In this document: piece after piece, positions 1 to 6,324 of the stretch
Layout of the letters: each line of letters begins with the position of its first letter
Numbering within the stretch: position 1 is the stretch's first letter
Assembly: GCA_015163845.1 (NCBI GenBank)
Contig: JAAOII010000153.1
Coordinates: 1-10,121 of the forward strand
From: Candidatus Portiera sp.
Lineage (GTDB): Bacteria; Pseudomonadota; Gammaproteobacteria; CBDBNL01; JAAOII01
Length of the DNA: 10,121 nucleotides
Direction: 5' to 3'
Notes under the pieces: model-generated
Database searches by the model: none
Told to the model about the DNA's origin: nothing
What the model saw: the letters and a program-made list of their open reading frames with translations, nothing else
Program-made: the position numbers and the translations under genes

Positions 1-1770
1 GCTTGCGGGAGAAGAACAACCCAAAATATTACATGCTTTGACGGTGTAGTTATAGTCATTACCTACCACAATATCACTATCTGTGTAGCCGGTGGTGGGG
101 GCAGTCATAGTGATAATACGAGCTAGGTCCTCACCATTGCGACTGATGTTATAGTGAGTGATGTTAGTTACACCAGTCCATCTTAGATTTACTGCACCTG
201 ACAAGATGGCGGCATTTAAGTCAGTCGGGACTGTTGGGACTGTTGGGACTGTTGGGACTGTTGGGACTGTTGGGACATCATACTTAACTGATATGCTTGC
301 GGCATCCGAGCAACCAACAATATTACATGCTCTGACGGTGTAGTTATAGTCATTACCTGCCGCAGGATTATCATCTGTATAAGTTGCCAAAGAGCTAGAC
401 AAGGTGGATTCCAATATTAGAGTATTAGTTCCATCGTTACGGCTAATATTATAGTGAGTGATATCAGTGGCGGAAATAGGATCCCATCGTAGATATACCA
501 TACCTAAAGAAAGTGTGGCAATTAAGCCAGTTGGCTCTGCTGGAACCCGGTACTTAACTGATATGCTTGCGGGAGAAGAACAACCATCAAGATTACATGC
601 TATAACTTCATAGTTATAAGTTGTTCCTATCATAGGAGTAGTATCTGTGTAGCTGGTTCTGGGGACAGTCACTGGGCCAGCTATGAGGACACCATTGCGG
701 CTAATGTTATAGTGAGTGATGTCAGTTACACCAGTCCATTCTAATCTCACATTATTTGGACTGCGAGTGGCGGTTAGATCTTGAGGCGGGAAAATTGATG
801 ATGTAGCATCAGTAACCGACACCTCTTTATCTGTAGGATCAGAACAACCCACAAGATTACATGCTAGAACTAGGTAAGTATAACTTCTGCCTCGCGGAGC
901 ATCATCATCTGTGTAGGTTAAGAGCGTGATACTAGAGTTTAGGACAACTCTATTGCGGCTAATCTTGTAGTAATCTGCTTCATCAATACCATCCCATTGT
1001 AGAACAACACTATCTGTACCTGAGGGGCGAGTGGGAGCTACGGCTGGTGCGGCTGGAACGGAATAATCAACTACCAAGGGCCTTAAGGAAGTTGGGGCTG
1101 AGCAAACCACACCTTTACAGGCAAGAACTGTGTAGACATAGATTGTTCCTGTGACAACGCTATCATCTGTGTAGCTGTTAGTAGTGCTCATTGCATCCGA
1201 TTGAGTAATTCCGTTACTGCGTATGATCTTATAGCCATCAGCTCCAGTGACATTGTTCCATTGTAGGGTAATTTTATCTGAAGAGCGAGTGGCAACTAAG
1301 TCAGTTGGGGCTTCTAGGATGGAATAATCAACCGACAAGGATATAGGATTTGAGCAACCGATCTTATTACAAGCAATGATTGTATAGTTATAGTCATTAT
1401 CTACCACAGGAGTAATATCTCTGTGGGTCGGAAGCATGACATTGACATTCTGGAAGCCGCCATTACCACCACTGCGACTAACATTATAGGTAGTTGCACG
1501 AGACGATGCATCCCATTCCAGAGTTATTTCGACTGGACTTAAAGTAGCACTTAGGTTTTTGGGAGTTGCCGGGGCAGTTGGTGTTGAACCGCCGCCGCCG
1601 CCGCTGACACAGGCAGCTAAAACAGTTGTGATTATTAGCAAGCCAACGAAGCGAGCTAATTGAGTTGGAGCGGCTTGGATGATTCTGCTTATCCCGCTTA
1701 TTCCACTTATTATTTCGTGCTGCAAGATGAGATAAAAGCTACGTATATTCAGCATATTTCGCTTATCCAT
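1..1770 (-). CDS. Repetitive fibronectin type III-like lipoprotein (3' end outside window)
   Basis: The frame is open from an ATG at 1770 to the window edge: 590 codons without a stop, so the C-terminus is missing. Residues 41-53 are a hydrophobic stretch ending in a lipobox, Leu-Ala-Ala-Cys, with Cys54 the predicted lipidation site. Val-Ser follows rather than Asp, which under the Lol rule favours the outer membrane. A Gly/Ser/Pro/Thr linker (about 56-70) leads into six repeats of about 85-95 residues, starting near 71, 151, 238, 326, 409 and 517; the last is cut. Each has a Trp in an early strand, a Tyr-x-Ile-x-Arg-type strand, Tyr-Thr-Asp, and a terminal Ala-Cys-x4-Cys-Ser block (cysteine pairs 134/139, 218/223, 304/309, 392/397, 482/487, 580/585). 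This pattern fits fibronectin III domains, usually extracellular binding or spacer modules. The gene starts 4 bp after the racemase stop, so it is probably co-transcribed. The ATG at 1755 is an alternative start. The ligand is unknown. Confidence 0.85.
   Translation of the reverse strand, partial: MDKRNMLNIRSFYLILQHEIISGISGISRIIQAAPTQLARFVGLLIITTVLAACVSGGGGGSTPTAPATPKNLSATLSPVEITLEWDASSRATTYNVSRSGGNGGFQNVNVMLPTHRDITPVVDNDYNYTIIACNKIGCSNPISLSVDYSILEAPTDLVATRSSDKITLQWNNVTGADGYKIIRSNGITQSDAMSTTNSYTDDSVVTGTIYVYTVLACKGVVCSAPTSLRPLVVDYSVPAAPAVAPTRPSGTDSVVLQWDGIDEADYYKISRNRVVLNSSITLLTYTDDDAPRGRSYTYLVLACNLVGCSDPTDKEVSVTDATSSIFPPQDLTATRSPNNVRLEWTGVTDITHYNISRNGVLIAGPVTVPRTSYTDTTPMIGTTYNYEVIACNLDGCSSPASISVKYRVPAEPTGLIATLSLGMVYLRWDPISATDITHYNISRNDGTNTLILESTLSSSLATYTDDNPAAGNDYNYTVRACNIVGCSDAASISVKYDVPTVPTVPTVPTVPTVPTDLNAAILSGAVNLRWTGVTNITHYNISRNGEDLARIITMTAPTTGYTDSDIVVGNDYNYTVKACNILGCSSPAS
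223..276 (-). repeat. 9-bp tandem repeat, six units, encoding (Val-Pro-Thr)6
   Basis: On the plus strand the unit is a form of actgttggg; six units lie end to end, with one cgg variant at the low-coordinate end. In the lipoprotein it encodes Val-Pro-Thr six times (residues 499-516), forming the linker between the fifth and sixth fibronectin-like domains. Other linkers carry at most one such unit. The spacing between Cys-x4-Cys pairs is 84-90 residues elsewhere but 98 here, consistent with an expanded linker. Unit gains or losses would keep the reading frame. Confidence 0.95.
1687..1713 (-). repeat. 9-bp imperfect tandem repeat in the lipoprotein N-terminus
   Basis: Three units on the plus strand, gcttatccc, gcttattcc and acttattat, fall in the lipoprotein's N-terminal region and encode a Ser-Gly-Ile-Ser-Gly-Ile-Ser run (about residues 22-28). 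The repeat lengthens the segment before the hydrophobic core of the signal peptide and keeps the frame. Confidence 0.7.
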
Positions 1771-1774
1771 CTTA

Positions 1775-2506
1775 TTATTTGCTGCTAAAGGGTGCGTATA
1801 TCCCGCTATAGGATTTTTTCAGCGGGAAAGCTAGGTCATGCATTTTTCCAGTTTTCAAACCCATGCGCACCAAGGCCTCAGCAAATCCGACAGCGGCTAC
1901 GACACCATCAATGACTGGTATTTTCAATTCAGCACTGAGGTTCTTGGTTAGGTCGGCCATGCCAGCACAACCAAGGACTATGGCATTACATTCATCTTCT
2001 TGGACGGCTTTTTGGCATTCTTCTAAAATGATTTTAAAGGCATCACTTTTTGGGTCTTCTAGGGCTAGAACTTCCAATTCCGACGCACGAATGCGACGGC
2101 AATGTTCATTCATTCCATAGAGCAAGACCAAGTGGCGTGCAATATTAATGGTGCGAGCTAGGGTTGTGACGATGGAAAAGCCGCTGCCTACGAAAGTAGC
2201 TGCATGCATTGCTGCCTCCGCAACGCCGAGGACTGGGCGATCGGTTAGTTCGCGGGCAGCCAATAAACCTGGATCGCCAAAGCAAGCAATGATATAAGCA
2301 TCACTTTCATTGTTGTCTTGGCGGATGACATCTAGCACTCCCATGGCAGCAACTGCTTCGTCCAAGTGCCCTTCTATGGAGGCAACTCCATCATCTGGGC
2401 TTAATGCAATGATTTCTGTAGTATTGGATACAACTGTGCGGGCCGCCTCGCCAATTTTTTCCGTCATGGAGAGGGTTGTATTCGGGTTGATTACTTTTAT
2501 ACGCAC
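1775..2506 (-). CDS. hpxA: Allantoin/hydantoin racemase (Asp/Glu racemase superfamily)
   Basis: This 243-residue cytoplasmic enzyme belongs to the hydantoin racemase branch of the Asp/Glu racemase superfamily. The N-terminus Ile-Asn-Pro-Asn-Thr-Thr (6-11) is the family hallmark. The two catalytic cysteines of a cofactor-independent two-base racemase are present: Cys75 in Ala-Cys-Phe-Gly-Asp-Pro-Gly and Cys180 in Leu-Gly-Cys-Ala-Gly-Met. In this gene setting the likely substrate is allantoin: the enzyme would interconvert the R and S forms so that the enantioselective allantoinase can use all of it. The HpxA-type assignment rests on similarity plus neighbourhood; a hydantoin racemase with another substrate remains possible. 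The start codon is GTG, supported by AGGA 8 nt upstream. It follows livF by 26 bp and precedes the lipoprotein gene by 4 bp. Confidence 0.88.
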   Translation of the reverse strand: MRIKVINPNTTLSMTEKIGEAARTVVSNTTEIIALSPDDGVASIEGHLDEAVAAMGVLDVIRQDNNESDAYIIACFGDPGLLAARELTDRPVLGVAEAAMHAATFVGSGFSIVTTLARTINIARHLVLLYGMNEHCRRIRASELEVLALEDPKSDAFKIILEECQKAVQEDECNAIVLGCAGMADLTKNLSAELKIPVIDGVVAAVGFAEALVRMGLKTGKMHDLAFPLKKSYSGIYAPFSSK

Positions 2507-2514
2507 TGGAGTAA

Positions 2515-2518
2515 TCCT
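2515..2518 (-). promoter_or_regulatory. Ribosome binding site fixing the GTG start of the racemase
   Basis: AGGA lies 8 nt upstream of the GTG at 2506. No ATG is available at the N-terminus, and the family's conserved Ile-Asn-Pro-Asn motif begins at residue 6, so GTG is the natural start. Confidence 0.65.
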
Positions 2519-2532
2519 AGAGTTATATACAG

Positions 2533-3243
2533 CTATCCACCCAAATAGAGTTTGACAATGTGTGGATCTTTGACTAACTTTTTGGAGTCGCCTTCCAGTG
2601 CCATTTTCCCTGTCTCAAGGACATAAGCATAGCTGGAGATACGTAAAGCCATGCGTGAATTTTGTTCCACTAAAACAATACTTAAATTATCACTCTTATT
2701 AATCTCAAGTATGACATTAGCAATTTCACGAATTACTATTGGGGCAAGTCCTAAAGAGGGCTCATCCATAAACAATAATTTTGGTCTTGCCATCAATGCC
2801 CGACAAATAGCTACCATTTGCTGTTCGCCACCACTCAAAGTTCCTGCTTGCTGTTTCATGCGTTCTTTGACCCGTGGGAATAGTTGATATAGGCGGTCTA
2901 GGTCATCACGAATCCCAGCTTTGTCATTACGTAGATAGGCACCCATTAGCATATTATCTTTTACTGACATGTAAGGGTAAATTTGCCTACCTTCTGGTAC
3001 CATGGTAATACCTTCACGCACGATGAGTTCACTCTTCATGTCTGTGATGTCTACGTCATTAAAGGTGATGCTGCCTTTTTGGACAGGCACCAATGAAGTA
3101 GCCGCACGCAATAGAGTTGTTTTGCCAGCGCCATTGGCACCAATCAAGGCAATGATTTGCCCCTCTTCCATTTTTATGCTGACATCATTCAATGCAGTGA
3201 CACTGTCATAAGCCACAACAATATTTTTAATTTCAAAAAACAT
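2533..3243 (-). CDS. livF: LivF-type ABC transporter ATP-binding protein
   Basis: This 236-residue cytoplasmic ATPase is one of the two nucleotide-binding subunits of a HAAT (branched-chain amino acid/urea-type) importer. Walker A is Gly-Ala-Asn-Gly-Ala-Gly-Lys-Thr-Thr (35-43), a Q-loop-region motif Val-Pro-Glu-Gly-Arg follows (82-86), the signature is Leu-Ser-Gly-Gly-Glu-Gln-Gln (136-142) and Walker B is Leu-Leu-Phe-Met-Asp-Glu-Pro (156-162). The H-loop position reads Val-Glu-Gln-Asn (192-195), the Gln form usual in LivF, so this is not a defect. It begins 2 bp after the livG stop, with AGAGGA inside the end of livG as its ribosome binding site, so the two ATPases are probably translationally coupled. 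The substrate is better judged from the operon (a ureide) than from the family name. Confidence 0.95.
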   Translation of the reverse strand: MFFEIKNIVVAYDSVTALNDVSIKMEEGQIIALIGANGAGKTTLLRAATSLVPVQKGSITFNDVDITDMKSELIVREGITMVPEGRQIYPYMSVKDNMLMGAYLRNDKAGIRDDLDRLYQLFPRVKERMKQQAGTLSGGEQQMVAICRALMARPKLLFMDEPSLGLAPIVIREIANVILEINKSDNLSIVLVEQNSRMALRISSYAYVLETGKMALEGDSKKLVKDPHIVKLYLGG

Positions 3244-3245
3244 AA

Positions 3246-4025
3246 TTAGTCCTCTTCTTCTTTGCCTAAGTAGGCGTCTATGACATCAGGGTTGGTCTGG
3301 ATCTCCTTGGGAGTTCCGTCGGCAATCTTCTGTCCAAAATTAATAACTATGATACGTTCGCTGATTTTCATCACTGCTCGCATATCATGTTCTACCAGCA
3401 TTATAGTGACACCTTGGTCACGGACTGCCCGCACCATTTCCACTGCTTTTGCCGTCTCATCTGAATTGAGTCCAGCAAAGGGTTCATCCAACAATAGAAT
3501 CTTGGGACCCACTGCCATGGCAACAGCCATACTCAATGCTCGTAAGTGTCCATGGGGTAAGTTTTTTGCCAACTCATCCTTGATATTACTCAAGCCAAGA
3601 TGCTTGAGAATCTGCTCAGCACTTTCTTTGAATCTAGCAGAGTCGGCTCGTGCTTTGGGTGAATTCCAAAATACTCCAAATATATTGGCAGTTGAGCGAA
3701 CCTGATGGCCCACCACAACATTCTCCAACACAGACATCTCGCGGAATATTGTCGTCTCTTGGAAAGTCCTGACGACGCCCATTTGTGCAACTTTATGTGG
3801 GGGATATTTCACTAAAGATTCTCCCAGGTACTTGACTGAACCCTCGGTCGGTTTAAGAAACGAGGTGATCAGTTTGAACAAAGTGCTCTTCCCTGCCCCG
3901 TTGGGGCCTATGATAGAAAGTATTTCTCCTTCTTTCACATTGAAGCTCACCTTCTTCATTGCTTCAAGACCACCAAATCTCTTGGTTAGTCCATCCACTT
4001 CTAAGATGATTTTTCTTTTATCCAT
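3246..4025 (-). CDS. livG: LivG-type ABC transporter ATP-binding protein
   Basis: This 259-residue ATPase is the partner of LivF. Walker A is Gly-Pro-Asn-Gly-Ala-Gly-Lys-Ser-Thr (40-48), the Q-loop is Arg-Thr-Phe-Gln (86-89), Walker B is Ile-Leu-Leu-Leu-Asp-Glu-Pro (176-182) and the H-loop is Val-Glu-His-Asp (211-214). The signature is not the usual Leu-Ser-Gly-Gly-Gln: it reads Leu-Pro-His-Gly-His-Leu-Arg-Ala-Leu (156-164), a form I associate with a LivG subgroup in which His-Gly replaces Gly-Gly. The C-terminus ends in an acidic tail (Glu-Glu-Glu-Asp). The gene starts 27 bp after the aminotransferase stop, with GAGG about 9 nt before the ATG. It is separated from livH/livM by four catabolic genes, an unusual split of a livHMGF set. 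Confidence 0.95.
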   Translation of the reverse strand: MDKRKIILEVDGLTKRFGGLEAMKKVSFNVKEGEILSIIGPNGAGKSTLFKLITSFLKPTEGSVKYLGESLVKYPPHKVAQMGVVRTFQETTIFREMSVLENVVVGHQVRSTANIFGVFWNSPKARADSARFKESAEQILKHLGLSNIKDELAKNLPHGHLRALSMAVAMAVGPKILLLDEPFAGLNSDETAKAVEMVRAVRDQGVTIMLVEHDMRAVMKISERIIVINFGQKIADGTPKEIQTNPDVIDAYLGKEEED

Positions 4026-4052
4026 TCGGTTAATGCCTCACTTTACTGATAA

Positions 4053-5273
4053 TTATTTATTAGTTAATACTTTGCGTGCGGCTGGGAGTGCTTTCCCAGC
4101 AGTCAAAACAAATCCTTGATTCGCCAAAGCATCTTCCAAAGCGGTTAAGCAATGAAATACATTTTCTTGCCTGGCACCATAGCCCATCAAGCCGATACGC
4201 CAAATCTTGCCAGCTGATGCTCCTAGCCCTGCTCCAATCTCCAAGGAGTGTTCTTTGAGCAAATGACTACGCACAGCTGCATCATCAACTGAATCGGGAA
4301 GGCCGACGCTATTGAGTTGGGGCAACCGCCATTCTTTATCTACGGTTAATTCTATTCCCATGGCACTGAGCCCTGCCTCAAGTGCTAAATGCATTAGTTG
4401 ATGACGTTTGAAAGATGCATCAAGCCCTTCCTCCAACAGCACAACTAGTGATTCGTGCAGTGCATATAAACTGTTAATTGGTGCGGTGTGGTGATAGGCA
4501 CGTTTTTTGCTTCCACCTTTATTCGCATCACTTCCTTGGAAATATCCTCCAAGTAAGTTGAAATCTAAAAACCAACTTTGAACTTTGGTGGAGCGAGACG
4601 CAATCTTTTTCAGTGCTCTTTCGTTGATAGTCATGGGTGCTAAACCTGGAGGTGCTGCTAAACATTTTTGCGATCCAGAATATACGAGGTCCAAGCCCCA
4701 CTCATCCACTCGTAAATCAATGCCTCCTAGGGCAGTTACACAATCTACAATGCTCAACATGTCAGCAGTTCTTGCCATCTTTGCCAAAGCGGCTGCATCG
4801 GATCTCACTCCAGTGGAGGTCTCAGCATAGACGAATGCCAGAGCAATGGCGTCTGGGTGTTGCTTAATTGCATCTTCTACCTTCTGTAAATCTATGGTCT
4901 TGCCCCACTCATCATCCACTGCAACTACTTCTCCGCCAGCCCTTTCTATGATGTCACTCATACGCATGCCAAACACACCATTGCGACACACAATGATTTT
5001 TTCGCCGGGCTCTAAAATATTGATGATTGCTGCTTCCATGGCGGCAGATGCTGGGCTGGATAGAGGAATGGTGTAACTATTTTCTGTCTTGAACGCTTGC
5101 TGTAGCATTTGTTTCAAGTCCTCTGTCATGTCTATGAAGTCGGGGTCTAAATGTCCTAAAGTTGGACGGGACATTGCTGCTAAAACGCGCGGGCTAATAT
5201 CTGTAGGTCCTGGTCCCATCAGTCGTCGTGAAGGTGGGTAGAAAGATTGCGGGGGGGTGGCTTGTTTGTTCAT
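4053..5273 (-). CDS. pucG: Class V aminotransferase, ureidoglycine/alanine/serine--glyoxylate type
   Basis: This 406-residue PLP enzyme has the alanine/serine-glyoxylate aminotransferase fold. The entry motif Gly-Pro-Gly-Pro-Thr (20-24) is followed by Leu-Gly-His-Leu-Asp-Pro (39-44). Asp177 in Ile-Val-Asp-Cys-Val should bind the PLP pyridine nitrogen, Lys203 in Ser-Gly-Ser-Gln-Lys-Cys-Leu is the Schiff-base lysine, and Arg359 in Trp-Arg-Ile-Gly should hold the substrate carboxylate. In ureide operons such proteins are often (S)-ureidoglycine--glyoxylate aminotransferase, which makes oxalurate (or its precursor) and glycine. Here allantoicase makes ureidoglycolate rather than ureidoglycine, so a plain alanine- or serine-glyoxylate aminotransferase that removes glyoxylate is an equal possibility. 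The 84-bp upstream gap is AT-rich and repetitive, and the ATG has no clear Shine-Dalgarno site. Fold and reaction class are firm; the amino donor and the symbol are tentative. Confidence 0.85.
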   Translation of the reverse strand: MNKQATPPQSFYPPSRRLMGPGPTDISPRVLAAMSRPTLGHLDPDFIDMTEDLKQMLQQAFKTENSYTIPLSSPASAAMEAAIINILEPGEKIIVCRNGVFGMRMSDIIERAGGEVVAVDDEWGKTIDLQKVEDAIKQHPDAIALAFVYAETSTGVRSDAAALAKMARTADMLSIVDCVTALGGIDLRVDEWGLDLVYSGSQKCLAAPPGLAPMTINERALKKIASRSTKVQSWFLDFNLLGGYFQGSDANKGGSKKRAYHHTAPINSLYALHESLVVLLEEGLDASFKRHQLMHLALEAGLSAMGIELTVDKEWRLPQLNSVGLPDSVDDAAVRSHLLKEHSLEIGAGLGASAGKIWRIGLMGYGARQENVFHCLTALEDALANQGFVLTAGKALPAARKVLTNK

Positions 5274-5280
5274 TTGCTTG

Positions 5281-5312
5281 TATTTTATATGTATTTTATA
5301 TGTATTTTAATG
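5281..5312 (-). repeat. 11-bp tandem repeat upstream of the aminotransferase gene
   Basis: The unit tattttatatg (plus strand) occurs at 5281-5291 and 5292-5302, then a 10-bp variant tattttaatg at 5303-5312. It lies 8-39 bp upstream of the aminotransferase start codon, where a ribosome binding site would be expected, and none is clear. On the minus strand it reads as repeated TACATATAAAA-like blocks that resemble -10 elements, but no convincing -35 accompanies them, so a promoter is not called. Confidence 0.85.
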
Positions 5313-5327
5313 TATTCTCTGTGTGTC

Positions 5328-5353
5328 TTCTATGTAGGGTTTCTATGTAGGGT
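5328..5353 (-). repeat. 13-bp perfect tandem duplication between puuE and the aminotransferase gene
   Basis: The unit ttctatgtagggt occurs at 5328-5340 and again at 5341-5353, just after the allantoinase stop codon in the transcript. It has no dyad symmetry, so it does not form a terminator hairpin. It may be a slippage product or a pair of protein-binding half-sites; the sequence alone does not decide. Confidence 0.9.
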
Positions 5354-5357
5354 TTAC

Positions 5358-6299
5358 TTAGCTTGCTAGCTGCATCGCTGGGGTTGTATTCTCATCATAA
5401 GGATGCTCTTTATGCCAATGCTCGGCAATATCTATGCGGCGGCAAAGCCATACTTTGTCTTTGCTAAGGACATAGTCCAAAAACTTCGCCAGGGCTAAGG
5501 CACGTGCTGGTCTGCCAATTAAACGACAATGTAAACCAATGGAAAGCATCTTGGGGCTAGATTCTCCTTCCGCATAAAGACAATCAAAAGCGTCCTTGAT
5601 ATAGTCAAAGAACTGGGTGCCACTATTAAATCCTTGCGGGGTAGCATATCTCATATCATTGGTGTCCAAGGTATAGGGGACTATCAATAAAGGGTCGTTG
5701 TCGCCATATTTTTCCCAATAGGGGAGATCATCGGCATAACTGTCAGCATTGTAAAGAAATCCTCCATATTCGGCAATCATTTCCCGCGTATAGGGGGAAC
5801 TGCGGCCAGTATACCAGCCCAGTGGACGTTTGCCGGTAACTTCTGTGTGGATTTGAACTGCCTTTTCTAAATGGTCGCGTTCAACTTCCTCGCTCATGTA
5901 TTGATACTCAATCCACCTGTAGCCATGTGAGGCAATTTCCCAGTCCGCATCCATCATTGCTTTGACTGCTGATGGGTTTTTCTGCATTGCCATGGCAATA
6001 GCATAACAAGTAGCTGGAATTTTTCTATCACTAAACATACGCATTAGACGCCAAAACCCAGCCCGACTGCCATATTCATAGATGGACTCTATATTAGCAT
6101 GGCGAACTCTTTCACGTTCTTCAACGCCAACCAGTTCAGATAGAAATTTCTCTGAGGCCTTGTCTCCGTGTAGAATGCAGTTCTCTCCTCCTTCTTCATA
6201 ATTTATGACGAACTGTAGCGCGATCTTGGCATCATTTTTCCATTTGGGATGAGGAGGATTTTCTCCATATCCAATGAAATCGCGTGAGTAAGAAGTCAT
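5358..6299 (-). CDS. puuE: PuuE-type allantoinase (polysaccharide deacetylase fold)
   Basis: This 313-residue cytoplasmic hydrolase should open the hydantoin ring of allantoin to give allantoate. It belongs to the PuuE family, which has the polysaccharide-deacetylase (NodB-like) fold and is unrelated to the AllB amidohydrolases. The N-terminus from Met1 has the family pattern Tyr-x-Arg-Asp-Phe-Ile-Gly-Tyr-Gly...Pro-Pro-His-Pro (4-18). Then come Asn-Tyr-Glu-Glu-Gly-Gly-Glu-Asn (33-40), Ala-Ser-His-Gly-Tyr-Arg-Trp (123-129, deacetylase-like motif), Gly-Trp-Tyr-Thr-Gly-Arg-Ser-Ser-Pro (161-169) and Leu-His-Cys-Arg-Leu-Ile-Gly-Arg-Pro (256-264). The frame is open further, to a TTG at 6359 that would overlap the previous gene by 35 bp. 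The ATG at 6299 is chosen because homology begins there, though its ribosome binding site is weak. It follows the DUF6986 gene by 25 bp. Confidence 0.92.
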   Translation of the reverse strand: MTSYSRDFIGYGENPPHPKWKNDAKIALQFVINYEEGGENCILHGDKASEKFLSELVGVEERERVRHANIESIYEYGSRAGFWRLMRMFSDRKIPATCYAIAMAMQKNPSAVKAMMDADWEIASHGYRWIEYQYMSEEVERDHLEKAVQIHTEVTGKRPLGWYTGRSSPYTREMIAEYGGFLYNADSYADDLPYWEKYGDNDPLLIVPYTLDTNDMRYATPQGFNSGTQFFDYIKDAFDCLYAEGESSPKMLSIGLHCRLIGRPARALALAKFLDYVLSKDKVWLCRRIDIAEHWHKEHPYDENTTPAMQLAS

Positions 6300-6324
6300 A
6301 ACTTTATGTTGCAGGGTTAAATAA

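Noticed and set aside
158..343. Plus-strand 61-codon frame with Gly-Thr-Val repeats
   Set aside because: It is the antisense reading of the 9-bp repeat in the lipoprotein gene, whose minus-strand frame is continuous across the region.
1..1350. CRISPR-like or other non-coding repeat array
   Set aside because: The repeats are about 250-290 bp, degenerate at DNA level and maintain one open frame with protein-level conservation, so they are coding FN3-type modules.
3511..3561. Possible broken LivG because the signature lacks Leu-Ser-Gly-Gly-Gln
   Set aside because: The Leu-Pro-His-Gly form is one I associate with a LivG subgroup, and Walker A, Q-loop, Walker B and H-loop are all intact.
3280..3705. 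Plus-strand open frame of 141 codons opposite livG
   Set aside because: It lies wholly antisense to livG, which has all ABC ATPase motifs in order. The plus-strand product has no recognisable domain and a composition expected of a shadow frame.
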